Origin: Cyanobacteria bacterium UBA9579
Lineage (GTDB): Bacteria; Cyanobacteriota; Vampirovibrionia; Gastranaerophilales; UBA9579
Length of the DNA: 10,323 bases
Direction of reading: 5' to 3'
NCBI GenBank assembly: GCA_003499585.1
Contig: DNSU01000205.1
Coordinates: 1,397-11,719, forward strand
Each line of letters opens with the position of its first letter. Position 1 is the stretch's first letter. The translations under genes and the position numbers were made by a program. The notes under the pieces are model-generated. The model was not told the origin of the DNA and searched no databases. It saw nothing but the letters and a program-made list of their open reading frames with translations. Below are positions 1-5,337 of the stretch, in pieces.

Positions 1-751
1 AAGGAACCCCTAATACGACTGCAAGCGGCACGGCAAAAAGATTATCAGCTCCAGCATATTTCATCAGGAATTCAGTCGGGACATAACCATGAAGAAAAGC
101 CCCTATCCCAACGCCTATAATGACATAAATCCATATTTTCTTAAAAATACTAATAGCACTGTCTTTTGCTTGTTCAAGCCTGTTCTTAAAATCTTTATTC
201 TCGCCTGAAGCACAGCAGGAAGTGGCAATTTTTGTCTCAAAAACAAAGGATTCTATATACTTATCCAAATTTAATAACCCTAATATCATGCCGCCGACTA
301 TGGCTATAATAAGTCCTGAAAAAATATAAATAGCAGTAATCTTAATACCAAACAGACCCCAGAGAATAACAATAGCGACTTCATTAATCATAGGTGCTGC
401 AATCAAGTAAGAAAATGTAATCCCCAATGGAATTCCTGCTTCTACAAATCCTATAAATAAAGGCACGGCAGAACAGGAACAAAATGGCGTTACAACACCA
501 AGAGATGCCCCAAGGAAATTCCCTACACCAGTTCTTTTACCGCTTAGAAATTTTCTGGTTTTCTCAGGAGTAAAGAAACTCTTAACCATTCCTATAATAA
601 AAGTTATTATCAGGATTAAAATAAATATTTTCAGAGTATCATATATAAAGAAATTTAAAGCCTCAGCGATATTTGTACCATGTGAGAGCTTAAAAACATT
701 ATAAACAACAAAATCTGCCAAATCCTGCAAAGGCTTAAATACATCAACCAT
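1..751 (-). CDS. ArsP/YraQ-family (DUF318) permease, C-terminus cut by window edge
   Basis: Inner-membrane permease of the YraQ/ArsP family. Characterised ArsP members export trivalent organoarsenicals such as methylarsenite; others in the family have no known substrate. The reading frame starts at ATG 751 (GGAG about 9 bases upstream) and gives 250 residues before the window ends, so the last membrane segments are missing. Several hydrophobic segments are visible (about 40-57, 76-103, 110-134, 137-162, 204-222). The family signature lies at about 85-127: a CSCS motif (91-94) in a proline/glycine-rich membrane stretch, then IAAPMINEVAI (117-127). A predicted cytosolic loop carries SCCASG (178-183), a possible thiol metal(loid) site. 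The gene starts three bases after the thioredoxin-like gene and is third in an arsR-led operon. The ArsM gene next door makes methylarsenite export an attractive role, but that is inference. Confidence 0.85.
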   Translation of the reverse strand, partial: MVDVFKPLQDLADFVVYNVFKLSHGTNIAEALNFFIYDTLKIFILILIITFIIGMVKSFFTPEKTRKFLSGKRTGVGNFLGASLGVVTPFCSCSAVPLFIGFVEAGIPLGITFSYLIAAPMINEVAIVILWGLFGIKITAIYIFSGLIIAIVGGMILGLLNLDKYIESFVFETKIATSCCASGENKDFKNRLEQAKDSAISIFKKIWIYVIIGVGIGAFLHGYVPTEFLMKYAGADNLFAVPLAVVLGVP

Positions 752-754
752 GTT

Positions 755-988
755 TTATTTCTCCAACATTCTCTTGATTTCTTCGGGTTTTAAAACTTTT
801 CCGGTACTTTTTACTTCACCATTGATAACAAGAGCAGGAGTCATCATTACTCCATATTGCATAATTTCTTTAAAATCATCAATTTTTTCAATATTTGCTT
901 CTATATTTAATTCCTGAACAGCTTTTTGAGTATTTTCCATTAGTTTTTTGCAGTTAGTGCAACCACTGCCTAGAATCTTTATATCCAT
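755..988 (-). CDS. Small thioredoxin-like CxxC protein (MTH895/TM0996 family)
   Basis: A 77-residue single-domain thioredoxin/glutaredoxin fold of the MTH895/TM0996 type, often annotated 'redox-active disulfide protein 2'. The sequence shows an N-terminal beta strand, then the active site C10-T-N-C13, and a TP pair at residues 50-51 matching the cis-proline loop. Length is normal for the family, which lacks the first thioredoxin helix. Its ATG overlaps the arsR stop by one base (TAATG), with AGGAGT six bases upstream, so the two are translationally coupled. Proteins of this type often sit beside YraQ-type permeases. It may reduce the permease's or regulator's cysteines, or handle thiol-bound metalloid, but no target can be read from sequence. 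It might also serve as electron donor to ArsC, though ArsC normally uses ordinary thioredoxin. Confidence 0.85.
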   Translation of the reverse strand: MDIKILGSGCTNCKKLMENTQKAVQELNIEANIEKIDDFKEIMQYGVMMTPALVINGEVKSTGKVLKPEEIKRMLEK

Positions 989-1317
989 TATTTTACTCCT
1001 TTATATGAATCTAATAATTCCTGCTGATATTTAAGGTTTTCAGAAATTACATTATCAAAACAATTAAAAAAATCATCCAAACAGCCACATTTAAGACTAT
1101 AAAATACGTTTAATCCGATTTTTCTATCTTTTATTAACCCGTTACTCTTTAATATGCCAAGACTCTTAGAAACATTTGACTGCTCTTCACCTGTAATTTC
1201 TACAATTTCACTGACAGTCTTTTCACCATTCCTAAGGCAATCAATAATCATTAACCTTGTAGGATTTGCTAAGGCTTTAATTATCTCTGTTTTTAGCTTA
1301 TAAAATTCTTTATTCAT
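988..1317 (-). CDS. arsR: ArsR/SmtB-family metalloregulatory repressor
   Basis: A 109-residue winged-helix repressor of the ArsR/SmtB family, expected to bind DNA as a dimer and to let go when trivalent arsenic binds its cysteines. The core reads KALANPTRLMIIDCL (15-28), then the recognition helix-turn-helix around EEQSNVSKSLGILKSNGLI (44-62) and a wing with VFYSL (71-75). The classical ELCVCDL arsenic site of plasmid ArsR is absent from the helix before the turn. Instead there is a C-terminal cluster C77-G-C79...C86, with a lone C27. C-terminal cysteine triads are known in some ArsR proteins, so this is probably the sensing site. The gene is first in a leftward operon with the thioredoxin-like protein and permease, and divergent from arsM across a palindromic operator. 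The SD is weak (GGAT). Confidence 0.93.
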   Translation of the reverse strand: MNKEFYKLKTEIIKALANPTRLMIIDCLRNGEKTVSEIVEITGEEQSNVSKSLGILKSNGLIKDRKIGLNVFYSLKCGCLDDFFNCFDNVISENLKYQQELLDSYKGVK

Positions 1318-1332
1318 GATTTATCCAAATCC

Positions 1333-1368
1333 ATATTACTATATTGCAATTTTATCATATAGTAATAT
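1333..1368. promoter_or_regulatory. Probable ArsR operator: perfect 12-12-12 inverted repeat
   Basis: ATATTACTATAT (1333-1344) and its exact reverse complement ATATAGTAATAT (1357-1368) are separated by 12 bases in the arsR-arsM divergent spacer. The repeat overlaps the arsM -35 and spacer and lies 16 bases upstream of the arsR start codon. Binding here could therefore shut down both operons. AT-rich dyads of this kind are typical ArsR/SmtB sites. That ArsR is the ligand is inference from position. Confidence 0.75.
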
Positions 1369-1373
1369 ATAAT
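1344..1373 (+). promoter_or_regulatory. Sigma70-type promoter for arsM-acr3-arsC
   Basis: TTGCAA (1344-1349, four of six consensus bases) is followed after 18 bases by a perfect TATAAT (1368-1373). Transcription would begin near 1380, giving a leader of about 57 bases before arsM. Both boxes are embedded in or touch the inverted repeat, consistent with repression by steric block. A leftward promoter for arsR must lie in the same spacer (TTGAGA at 1378-1373 is a possible -35), but its -10 is ambiguous. Confidence 0.65.
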
Positions 1374-1436
1374 CTCAATAGCAAACTGTTTATTAGTTTG
1401 AGTTTATTAAAAAACTTTAATATGTTAGGAGTTTTT

Positions 1437-2219
1437 ATGGAATTTGACATAAAGGAAACTGTAAAAGAGTTTTATGGCGGTATTGCAAGTGATGTCAGCA
1501 AAGGTAAAAAATCCTGTTGCGCTTGTGATGAGATTAGCAAAACTTCAAGAATATACGATGGTGCAAATTTAGATGAATTGCCAATAGAAGCTATTAATGT
1601 TTCTTTAGGCTGTGCTAATCCTCTGGTATTTGCCGGTTTAAAAGAAGGTGAAACTGTTCTTGACTTAGGCAGCGGCGGCGGTATTGATGTATTAATGTCT
1701 TCAAAATATGTAGGAAAGACAAGCAGGATTTATGGTCTTGATATGACTGATGAAATGCTTGCACTTGCTAATAAAAACAAAGAAAAAATGGGCGTAACTA
1801 ATGTAGAGTTTATTAAGGGATACATTGAAAATATTCCATTACCTGATAAAACTGTAGATGTTGTTATTTCAAATTGTGTAATAAATCTGTCAGAAGACAA
1901 GAAAAAAGCACTTTCAGAGGCGTGCAGGGTTTTAAAAGATGGTGGAAGATTAGCCATAGCTGATGTTGTATCACTCAGAGATGTTTCCCCTGAGCTCAAG
2001 AAACAGGCAGAATTATGGGCTGGCTGTATAGCAGGCACTATATCTATAGAAGAATATACAAATATTCTAAAAGATTTAGGATTCAAGAATATCCAGATTG
2101 AACCCGTTCATGTCTATACCAAGTCTATAATTGAGAGTTTAATGGAAGAAAAACAATCTCTGGATCTGGATTTACTTGACGGTGCTTTTGCCGGTGCACA
2201 TATCAAGGCAGTTAAGTAA
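1437..2219 (+). CDS. arsM: Arsenite S-adenosylmethionine methyltransferase
   Basis: A 260-residue cytosolic SAM-dependent methyltransferase that converts arsenite to methylarsenite and further methylated species. The class I SAM-binding fold shows motif I VLDLGSGGGIDV (74-85), followed by the acidic LDMTDEML (101-108). The cysteines expected to bind As(III) are all present: C59 in SLGCANP, C147 in SNCVINL and C197 in WAGCIAGT, with an N-terminal CCAC cluster (27-30). I chose ATG 1437 because TAGGAG lies six bases upstream and the protein then begins at MEFDIKETVKEFYG, as in relatives. The longer open frame from TTG 1344 would run through the promoter. This is the first gene of a rightward operon; acr3 follows after 24 bases. 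Methylarsenite is more toxic than arsenite unless exported or oxidised, which makes the divergent permease relevant. Confidence 0.95.
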   Translation: MEFDIKETVKEFYGGIASDVSKGKKSCCACDEISKTSRIYDGANLDELPIEAINVSLGCANPLVFAGLKEGETVLDLGSGGGIDVLMSSKYVGKTSRIYGLDMTDEMLALANKNKEKMGVTNVEFIKGYIENIPLPDKTVDVVISNCVINLSEDKKKALSEACRVLKDGGRLAIADVVSLRDVSPELKKQAELWAGCIAGTISIEEYTNILKDLGFKNIQIEPVHVYTKSIIESLMEEKQSLDLDLLDGAFAGAHIKAVK

Positions 2220-2243
2220 TTTAATTATAAAAGGAGTAATAAT

Positions 2244-3293
2244 ATGTCAGGCAAAGCCACCTGTGGATTAAATTTTCTTGATCGAAACTTAACTTTATGG
2301 ATATTTTCAGCAATGGCCCTTGGTATTGGTCTGGGTTATTTTATTCCTGGAATAGAGTCTTTTATTAACCGTTTTCAAGTTGGCACAACCAATATTCCTA
2401 TTGCTATCGGACTTATTTTAATGATGTATCCTCCTTTAGCAAAGGTTAAATATGAAGATTTGCCTCTAGTTTTTAAAGATACAAAGGTTCTTGGCCTTTC
2501 ATTGTTTTTAAACTGGATAATTGGGCCTGTATTGATGTTCATACTTGCTGTTGTGTTTTTATCAGGCTATCCGGAATATATGGTAGGCTTGATCTTAATT
2601 GGCCTTGCTCGCTGTATTGCCATGGTAATTGTATGGAATGCACTGGCTGAAGGGGATGGAGATTACTGTGCAGGGCTTGTTGCATTTAACAGTATTTTTC
2701 AGGTTCTATTCTATAGTGTTTTTGCATGGTTCTTTATTACTGTCCTGCCTCCTTATTTTGGCCTGGAAGGTGCTATTGTTCACGTTGATACAAGGCTTGT
2801 AGCAGAGAGTGTGTTTATTTATCTTGGAATCCCTTTTATAGCCGGTTTTATAACACGTCATTTTGCCATTAAACAAAAAGGTTTTTACTGGTACAGTAAT
2901 AAATTCATCCCTGCTATAAGCCCTATAACGCTTATAGCATTACTATTTACTATAGTCGTTATGTTTAGCCTAAAAGGCAATCTCATTGTACAGATTCCGA
3001 TGGATGTGGTAAGAATCGCCATTCCTCTGTTAATTTATTTTGTACTTATGTTCTTATTTAGCTTTGTAATGAGTAATAAACTTGGTGCAAACTATCCAAA
3101 GTCAGCATCATTATCTTTTACTGCTGCAAGTAATAATTTTGAACTGGCAATAGCAGTTGCAATTGCAGTTTTTGGAATAGGATCAGGGGTGGCCTTTGCT
3201 GCTGTAATAGGGCCTTTGGTTGAAGTTCCTGTTCTTGTTAATCTGGTAAATTTATCTTTATGGTTTAAGAAAAAACTCTTTGGCTTAAGTTAA
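2244..3293 (+). CDS. acr3: Arsenite efflux permease, ACR3 family
   Basis: A 349-residue inner-membrane protein of the ACR3 (bile/arsenite/riboflavin transporter) superfamily that exports As(III)OH3 using the proton gradient. About ten hydrophobic segments are visible, the normal number. The conserved membrane cysteine appears in GLARCIAMV (C124). The conserved glutamate is in [15 protein letters not shown] (E300), and the C-terminal signature [10 protein letters not shown] is at 323-332. The start is fixed by AAGGAG (2231-2236) seven bases before the ATG. It lies between arsM and arsC, the usual arrangement in which ArsC supplies arsenite to the pump. No truncation or missing key residue is seen. 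Confidence 0.96.
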   Translation: MSGKATCGLNFLDRNLTLWIFSAMALGIGLGYFIPGIESFINRFQVGTTNIPIAIGLILMMYPPLAKVKYEDLPLVFKDTKVLGLSLFLNWIIGPVLMFILAVVFLSGYPEYMVGLILIGLARCIAMVIVWNALAEGDGDYCAGLVAFNSIFQVLFYSVFAWFFITVLPPYFGLEGAIVHVDTRLVAESVFIYLGIPFIAGFITRHFAIKQKGFYWYSNKFIPAISPITLIALLFTIVVMFSLKGNLIVQIPMDVVRIAIPLLIYFVLMFLFSFVMSNKLGANYPKSASLSFTAASNNFELAIAVAIAVFGIGSGVAFAAVIGPLVEVPVLVNLVNLSLWFKKKLFGLS

Positions 3294-3304
3294 GGGGATA
3301 CGTA

Positions 3305-3709
3305 ATGAAAAAGAAAGTTCTGTTTTTATGCACAGGCAATTCCTGCCGTTCTCAGATGGCAGAAGGATTATTAAATCATTATTACAGTGATAAATATGAA
3401 GCTTATAGTGCAGGAACCAAACCTTCTATAGTAAATCCAGGTGCTGTTAAAGCAATGAACGAGCTGGGGATAGATATATCCAATCATAGATCAAAGCATG
3501 TTGATGAGTTTTTGGGCGAAGGTATGGATCAGGTTATTACTGTTTGTGATAATGCAAAAGAATCCTGCCCCGTATTTCCTGCTAAAACAAAGTATACCAA
3601 CTGGAGTTTTTATGATCCTGCTGATGCTATTGGAACAGAAGAAGAAATCCTTGCTGTTTTCAGACAGGTACGTGATGAAATAAAACATAAGATTGATTCT
3701 GAATTATAG
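3305..3709 (+). CDS. arsC: Arsenate reductase, thioredoxin-coupled (LMW-PTP fold)
   Basis: A 134-residue cytosolic arsenate reductase of the low-molecular-weight phosphatase type, as in Staphylococcus plasmid pI258 ArsC. It reduces arsenate to arsenite through a three-cysteine relay recycled by thioredoxin. The P-loop C9-T-G-N-S-C14-R15-S is at the N-terminus. The two relay cysteines are C81 (TVCDNAKESC) and C88, and the catalytic aspartate is D104 in FYDPAD. All key residues are present, and the length matches the family (131-139). The gene starts 11 bases after acr3, with its SD (AAGGGGA) overlapping the acr3 stop region. It is the last gene of the operon, and a hairpin with a T-tract follows at once. 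Confidence 0.95.
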   Translation: MKKKVLFLCTGNSCRSQMAEGLLNHYYSDKYEAYSAGTKPSIVNPGAVKAMNELGIDISNHRSKHVDEFLGEGMDQVITVCDNAKESCPVFPAKTKYTNWSFYDPADAIGTEEEILAVFRQVRDEIKHKIDSEL

Positions 3710-3711
3710 CT

Positions 3712-3734
3712 GATTTCTCAATGAAATCTTTTTT
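3712..3734 (+). terminator. Intrinsic terminator of the arsM-acr3-arsC operon
   Basis: GATTTC (3712-3717), a five-base loop and GAAATC (3723-3728) are followed directly by six T residues (3729-3734), only two bases after the arsC stop. The stem is short with only two G-C pairs, so termination may be incomplete. Confidence 0.65.
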
Positions 3735-4026
3735 AGAGCCTGATATTTTCATATGTAAGAGCCTGTATAGTTAAAAATATAAAAATCAAGATATAGAATC
3801 TTTTACAGGCTTGCTTTATGGACTGCGGTTAAAATTGCAAGCGAGCAGCAAAGCTGCACCATTAAGCTCATCAATCTTGATATTAAGACTATGATTATAG
3901 AGTTTAGAAAAGGTGACCGTGTCACCCGATTCAATTTTAATAAGACAGCTTCTAAGACAAGCTGTTAAGAAAACATTAATATTGACAGTTAATAGCAAAA
4001 ACCAGCTTATAATTGATTTTGAAAAC
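3735..4026. other. Gene-poor spacer between arsC and ferritin with several inverted repeats
   Basis: No convincing gene is seen here. The spacer holds AGAGCCTG twice (3735-3742 and 3758-3765) and an 8-bp inverted repeat AGCCTGTA/TACAGGCT (3760-3767 and 3804-3811). Three compact perfect hairpins follow: GCAGC-AAA-GCTGC (3845-3857), GGTGAC-CGT-GTCACC (3912-3926) and ACAGCTT-N7-AAGCTGT (3945-3965). It might encode a small structured RNA, carry regulator sites, or be a decayed gene. Both strands are open for 60-80 codons in places, but without an acceptable start and SD. Confidence 0.4.
3982..4013 (+). promoter_or_regulatory. Candidate ferritin promoter with a 20-bp spacer
   Basis: A perfect TTGACA (3982-3987) and a perfect TATAAT (4008-4013) are separated by 20 bases instead of about 17. 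Transcription would start near 4020, leaving a leader of about 20 bases. Over-long spacers are characteristic of promoters remodelled by MerR-type activators. I see no clear dyad within the spacer and no MerR gene in the window. ATTAA-N9-TTAAT (3976-3994) brackets the -35 and may be a regulator site. Confidence 0.5.
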
Positions 4027-4040
4027 AGGAGGAAAATATA

Positions 4041-4553
4041 ATGTTTAGCCAAAGAATGCAGGACGCATTAAATAAACAGATAAATGCAGAATTTTACTCG
4101 TCATACTTATATCTGGCAATGAGTGCATACTTTCAGTCTATTAGCCTGAGCGGTTTTGCTAACTGGATGAGAGTACAGGCACAGGAAGAAATGATGCATG
4201 CCATGAAATTCTATGATTTTGTCAACGAGCGTGCAGGCAGAGTTGTTCTTCATAAAATAGATGAACCAAAAGCAGAGTGGGAAAACTCTACTGCTGTATT
4301 TGAGCAGGTGCTTGATCATGAGCAGGAAGTAACACGTTTAATTAATGAATTAGTAAATATAGCAATAGAAGAAAAAGACCATGCTACACAGATATTCCTA
4401 CAATGGTTTGTTACTGAGCAAATTGAAGAAGAATCCTCGGCAAATGAAGTGCTACATAAGCTAAAACTTACCGGCGGAGAAGGCAGCGGGTTATTTATGC
4501 TTGACAGAGAGCTTGCTACACGAGTATTTGTGCCCCCAACTCCTAATCCATAA
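4041..4553 (+). CDS. ftnA: Bacterial non-haem ferritin
   Basis: A 170-residue ferritin that oxidises Fe(II) and stores iron in a 24-subunit cytosolic shell. The ferroxidase ligands of FtnA are all visible at or next to their usual positions: E17, E50 and H53 (QAQEEMMHAMKF), E94 (DHEQEV), and the Q/E-rich helix TEQIEEE with E126, Q127, E129 and E130. Y24 and W122 are also conserved. The haem-binding methionine of bacterioferritin is not apparent. The length fits FtnA (about 165). The SD is a perfect AGGAGG (4027-4032) eight bases before the ATG. It stands apart from the ars operon behind a terminator and its own promoter. Storing iron may limit oxidative damage during metalloid stress, but co-regulation is not shown. 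Confidence 0.95.
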   Translation: MFSQRMQDALNKQINAEFYSSYLYLAMSAYFQSISLSGFANWMRVQAQEEMMHAMKFYDFVNERAGRVVLHKIDEPKAEWENSTAVFEQVLDHEQEVTRLINELVNIAIEEKDHATQIFLQWFVTEQIEEESSANEVLHKLKLTGGEGSGLFMLDRELATRVFVPPTPNP

Positions 4554-4582
4554 ATATTTTGCTATCTGTTAATATTAGCTCA

Positions 4583-4611
4583 TTGAATACTGATAACCAG
4601 ATTAATATACT
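4583..4611 (+). promoter_or_regulatory. Sigma70-type promoter for the 108-residue membrane protein gene
   Basis: TTGAAT (4583-4588) is followed after 17 bases by TATACT (4606-4611), matching four and five of the six consensus bases. The predicted start is at about 4618, which is exactly the first base of the hairpin that encloses the ribosome binding site. Confidence 0.55.
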
Positions 4612-4617
4612 TAAAAA

Positions 4618-4662
4618 AGCAGTCATGATAAAACCTTATAAAAGAGGTGTATTATGACTGCT
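4618..4662 (+). promoter_or_regulatory. 5'-terminal hairpin sequestering SD and AUG
   Basis: AGCAGTCATGATA (4618-4630) pairs with TATTATGACTGCT (4650-4662): 13 pairs, one of them G-U. Above a small AA/G internal loop, ACCTT (4633-4637) pairs with GAGGT (4644-4648), closing a six-base loop. The upper stem hides the SD and the lower stem hides the AUG (4654-4656). No T-tract follows, so it is not an intrinsic terminator. It looks like a translational control element that must be opened by another RNA, a protein, temperature or a coupled ribosome. The pairing is seen; the function is inferred. Confidence 0.6.
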
Positions 4663-4980
4663 AGTATTGCTATAGGAATTGGTAATAAATTTATATTTGC
4701 AGAAAAAAGTATTATTTTTCACTTTCTTAATGTATTTTGGGATGATTTTGTAAAATTATTCTCAGATGATTTATTATTGAGGTTTTTAAGCTTATTTTCA
4801 GATGATATTTTCATTTTATTTTTTGATGATATTCTTAATTTCTTGTCAAATGAGGTGTTTGGTACTGTAAAGGTTGTTGCTATAGGGGCTTTTAGTGCAT
4901 CTATCATTATTTTTGCTGTTTTACTTTTATTATTTATTTTTCATGTATTAATTTGGTGGAAATACTCATTAGATGACTGA
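4654..4980 (+). CDS. Unrecognised hydrophobic membrane protein with Asp-Asp repeats
   Basis: A 108-residue protein that I do not recognise. Its middle (28-67) is built of aromatic and aliphatic residues interrupted by regular acidic pairs: D30-D31, D38-D39, D50-D51 and D58-D59, spaced 8, 12 and 8. This makes two imperfect 20-residue units (FWDDFVKL.FSDD... and FSDDIFIL.FFDD...). A strong membrane segment follows at about 73-101, ending in IWW, with a short tail KYSLDD. There is no signal peptide and no cysteine. The ATG has AGAGGTG closely upstream but is buried in an RNA hairpin. It may be a regulated small membrane protein; a toxin role is possible but unproven. The antisense strand is also open here, without a good ribosome site. 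Confidence 0.6.
   Translation: MTASIAIGIGNKFIFAEKSIIFHFLNVFWDDFVKLFSDDLLLRFLSLFSDDIFILFFDDILNFLSNEVFGTVKVVAIGAFSASIIIFAVLLLLFIFHVLIWWKYSLDD
4735..4854 (+). repeat. Two imperfect 60-base in-frame tandem units
   Basis: GATGAT occurs at 4741, 4765, 4801 and 4825, with spacings 24, 36 and 24, giving two 60-base units (4735-4794 and 4795-4854). Each encodes 20 residues with DD at units' positions 3-4 and 11-12. Identity beyond the F, DD and L positions is low, so this is an old duplication or convergent patterning rather than a recent one. Confidence 0.45.
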
Positions 4981-4994
4981 ATTTAGGATATTTC

Positions 4995-5013
4995 AGAATC
5001 TATCCCTGATTCT
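4995..5013 (+). terminator. Weak hairpin downstream of the membrane protein gene
   Basis: AGAATC (4995-5000), a seven-base loop and GATTCT (5008-5013) form a perfect six-pair stem 15 bases after the stop codon. An A/T-rich run follows, but not a clean T-tract. It lies between convergent genes, so it may help termination weakly. Confidence 0.3.
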
Positions 5014-5067
5014 ATAAATAATAACAATTTATTGAATATGATCTTAGCCAAAAAGACTAATTAACCC

Positions 5068-5277
5068 CTAGCCTCCTCCAAAGAAGCTCACTACTTCTAT
5101 TTTATCTCCATCCTGAAGATAACAATTCTCATATTGATCTTTTTGAACTATTTCAAGGTTTTTTTCCACAACTAACATAGGGCTTTTGAGCTTAAGAATT
5201 CCTAGAATTTCTTTAACTGTAGATTTTTCATTAACTTCTTTTTCTTCACCATTTAGAATTATCTTGATTTTACTCAT
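5068..5277 (-). CDS. thiS: Sulfur carrier protein ThiS
   Basis: A 69-residue ubiquitin-like (beta-grasp) protein. ThiS is adenylated by ThiF, converted to a C-terminal thiocarboxylate, and donates sulfur for the thiazole ring of thiamine. The sequence starts with the strand IKIILNGEEKEV (4-15), has LQDGDKIEVVSFF near the end, and finishes with GGG, supplying the C-terminal Gly-Gly needed for activation. Length (about 65-70) is right for ThiS and short for MoaD. AGAGG lies six bases before the ATG. It is downstream of bioA by 60 bases, but no thiamine gene such as thiG or thiF is in the window. An orphan carrier for another sulfur pathway therefore remains possible. Its 3' end faces the rightward membrane protein gene. 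Confidence 0.85.
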   Translation of the reverse strand: MSKIKIILNGEEKEVNEKSTVKEILGILKLKSPMLVVEKNLEIVQKDQYENCYLQDGDKIEVVSFFGGG

Positions 5278-5301
5278 CTTATACCTCTTGTTTCACATAT
5301 A

Positions 5302-5328
5302 GAGATTCTTCGCTATGCTCGAATGACA
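5302..5328. repeat. REP-like interspersed element in the bioA-thiS spacer
   Basis: The 27 bases from GAGATTCTTCGC to CGAATGACA resemble a widespread family of short bacterial extragenic repeats whose reverse complement begins TGTCATTC(C)GAGC and ends GCGAAGAATCTC. It contains the internal complements TTCG (5309-5312) and CGAA (5320-5323). A run of six G (5332-5337) abuts the bioA stop. Only one copy is in this window, so repetition in the genome rests on recall of the family. Confidence 0.55.
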
Positions 5329-5337
5329 ATAGGGGGG

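Noticed and set aside
1344..1436. 31-residue N-terminal extension of arsM from a TTG start
   Set aside because: It would read through the promoter and operator. ATG 1437 has its own SD and gives the family N-terminus.
1730..2086. 118-codon minus-strand frame inside arsM
   Set aside because: It is antisense to conserved methyltransferase coding sequence, with no SD or known similarity.
3783..3967. Open plus-strand stretch ending in a TAA at 3965-3967
   Set aside because: It has only a late internal ATG (3890) without SD and no recognisable domain; length is unremarkable for AT-rich spacer.
3816..4052. 78-codon open frame on the minus strand across the arsC-ferritin spacer
   Set aside because: Its start lies inside the ferritin start region and it is antisense to the ferritin SD; no SD of its own.
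4618..4662. Hairpin as the ferritin terminator
   Set aside because: No T-tract follows and it includes the start codon of the next gene, which fits translational control better.
4719..4907. Minus-strand Ser/Lys-rich frame opposite the Asp-Asp repeat protein
   Set aside because: It mirrors the GATGAT repeats of the plus-strand gene and lacks a good ribosome binding site.
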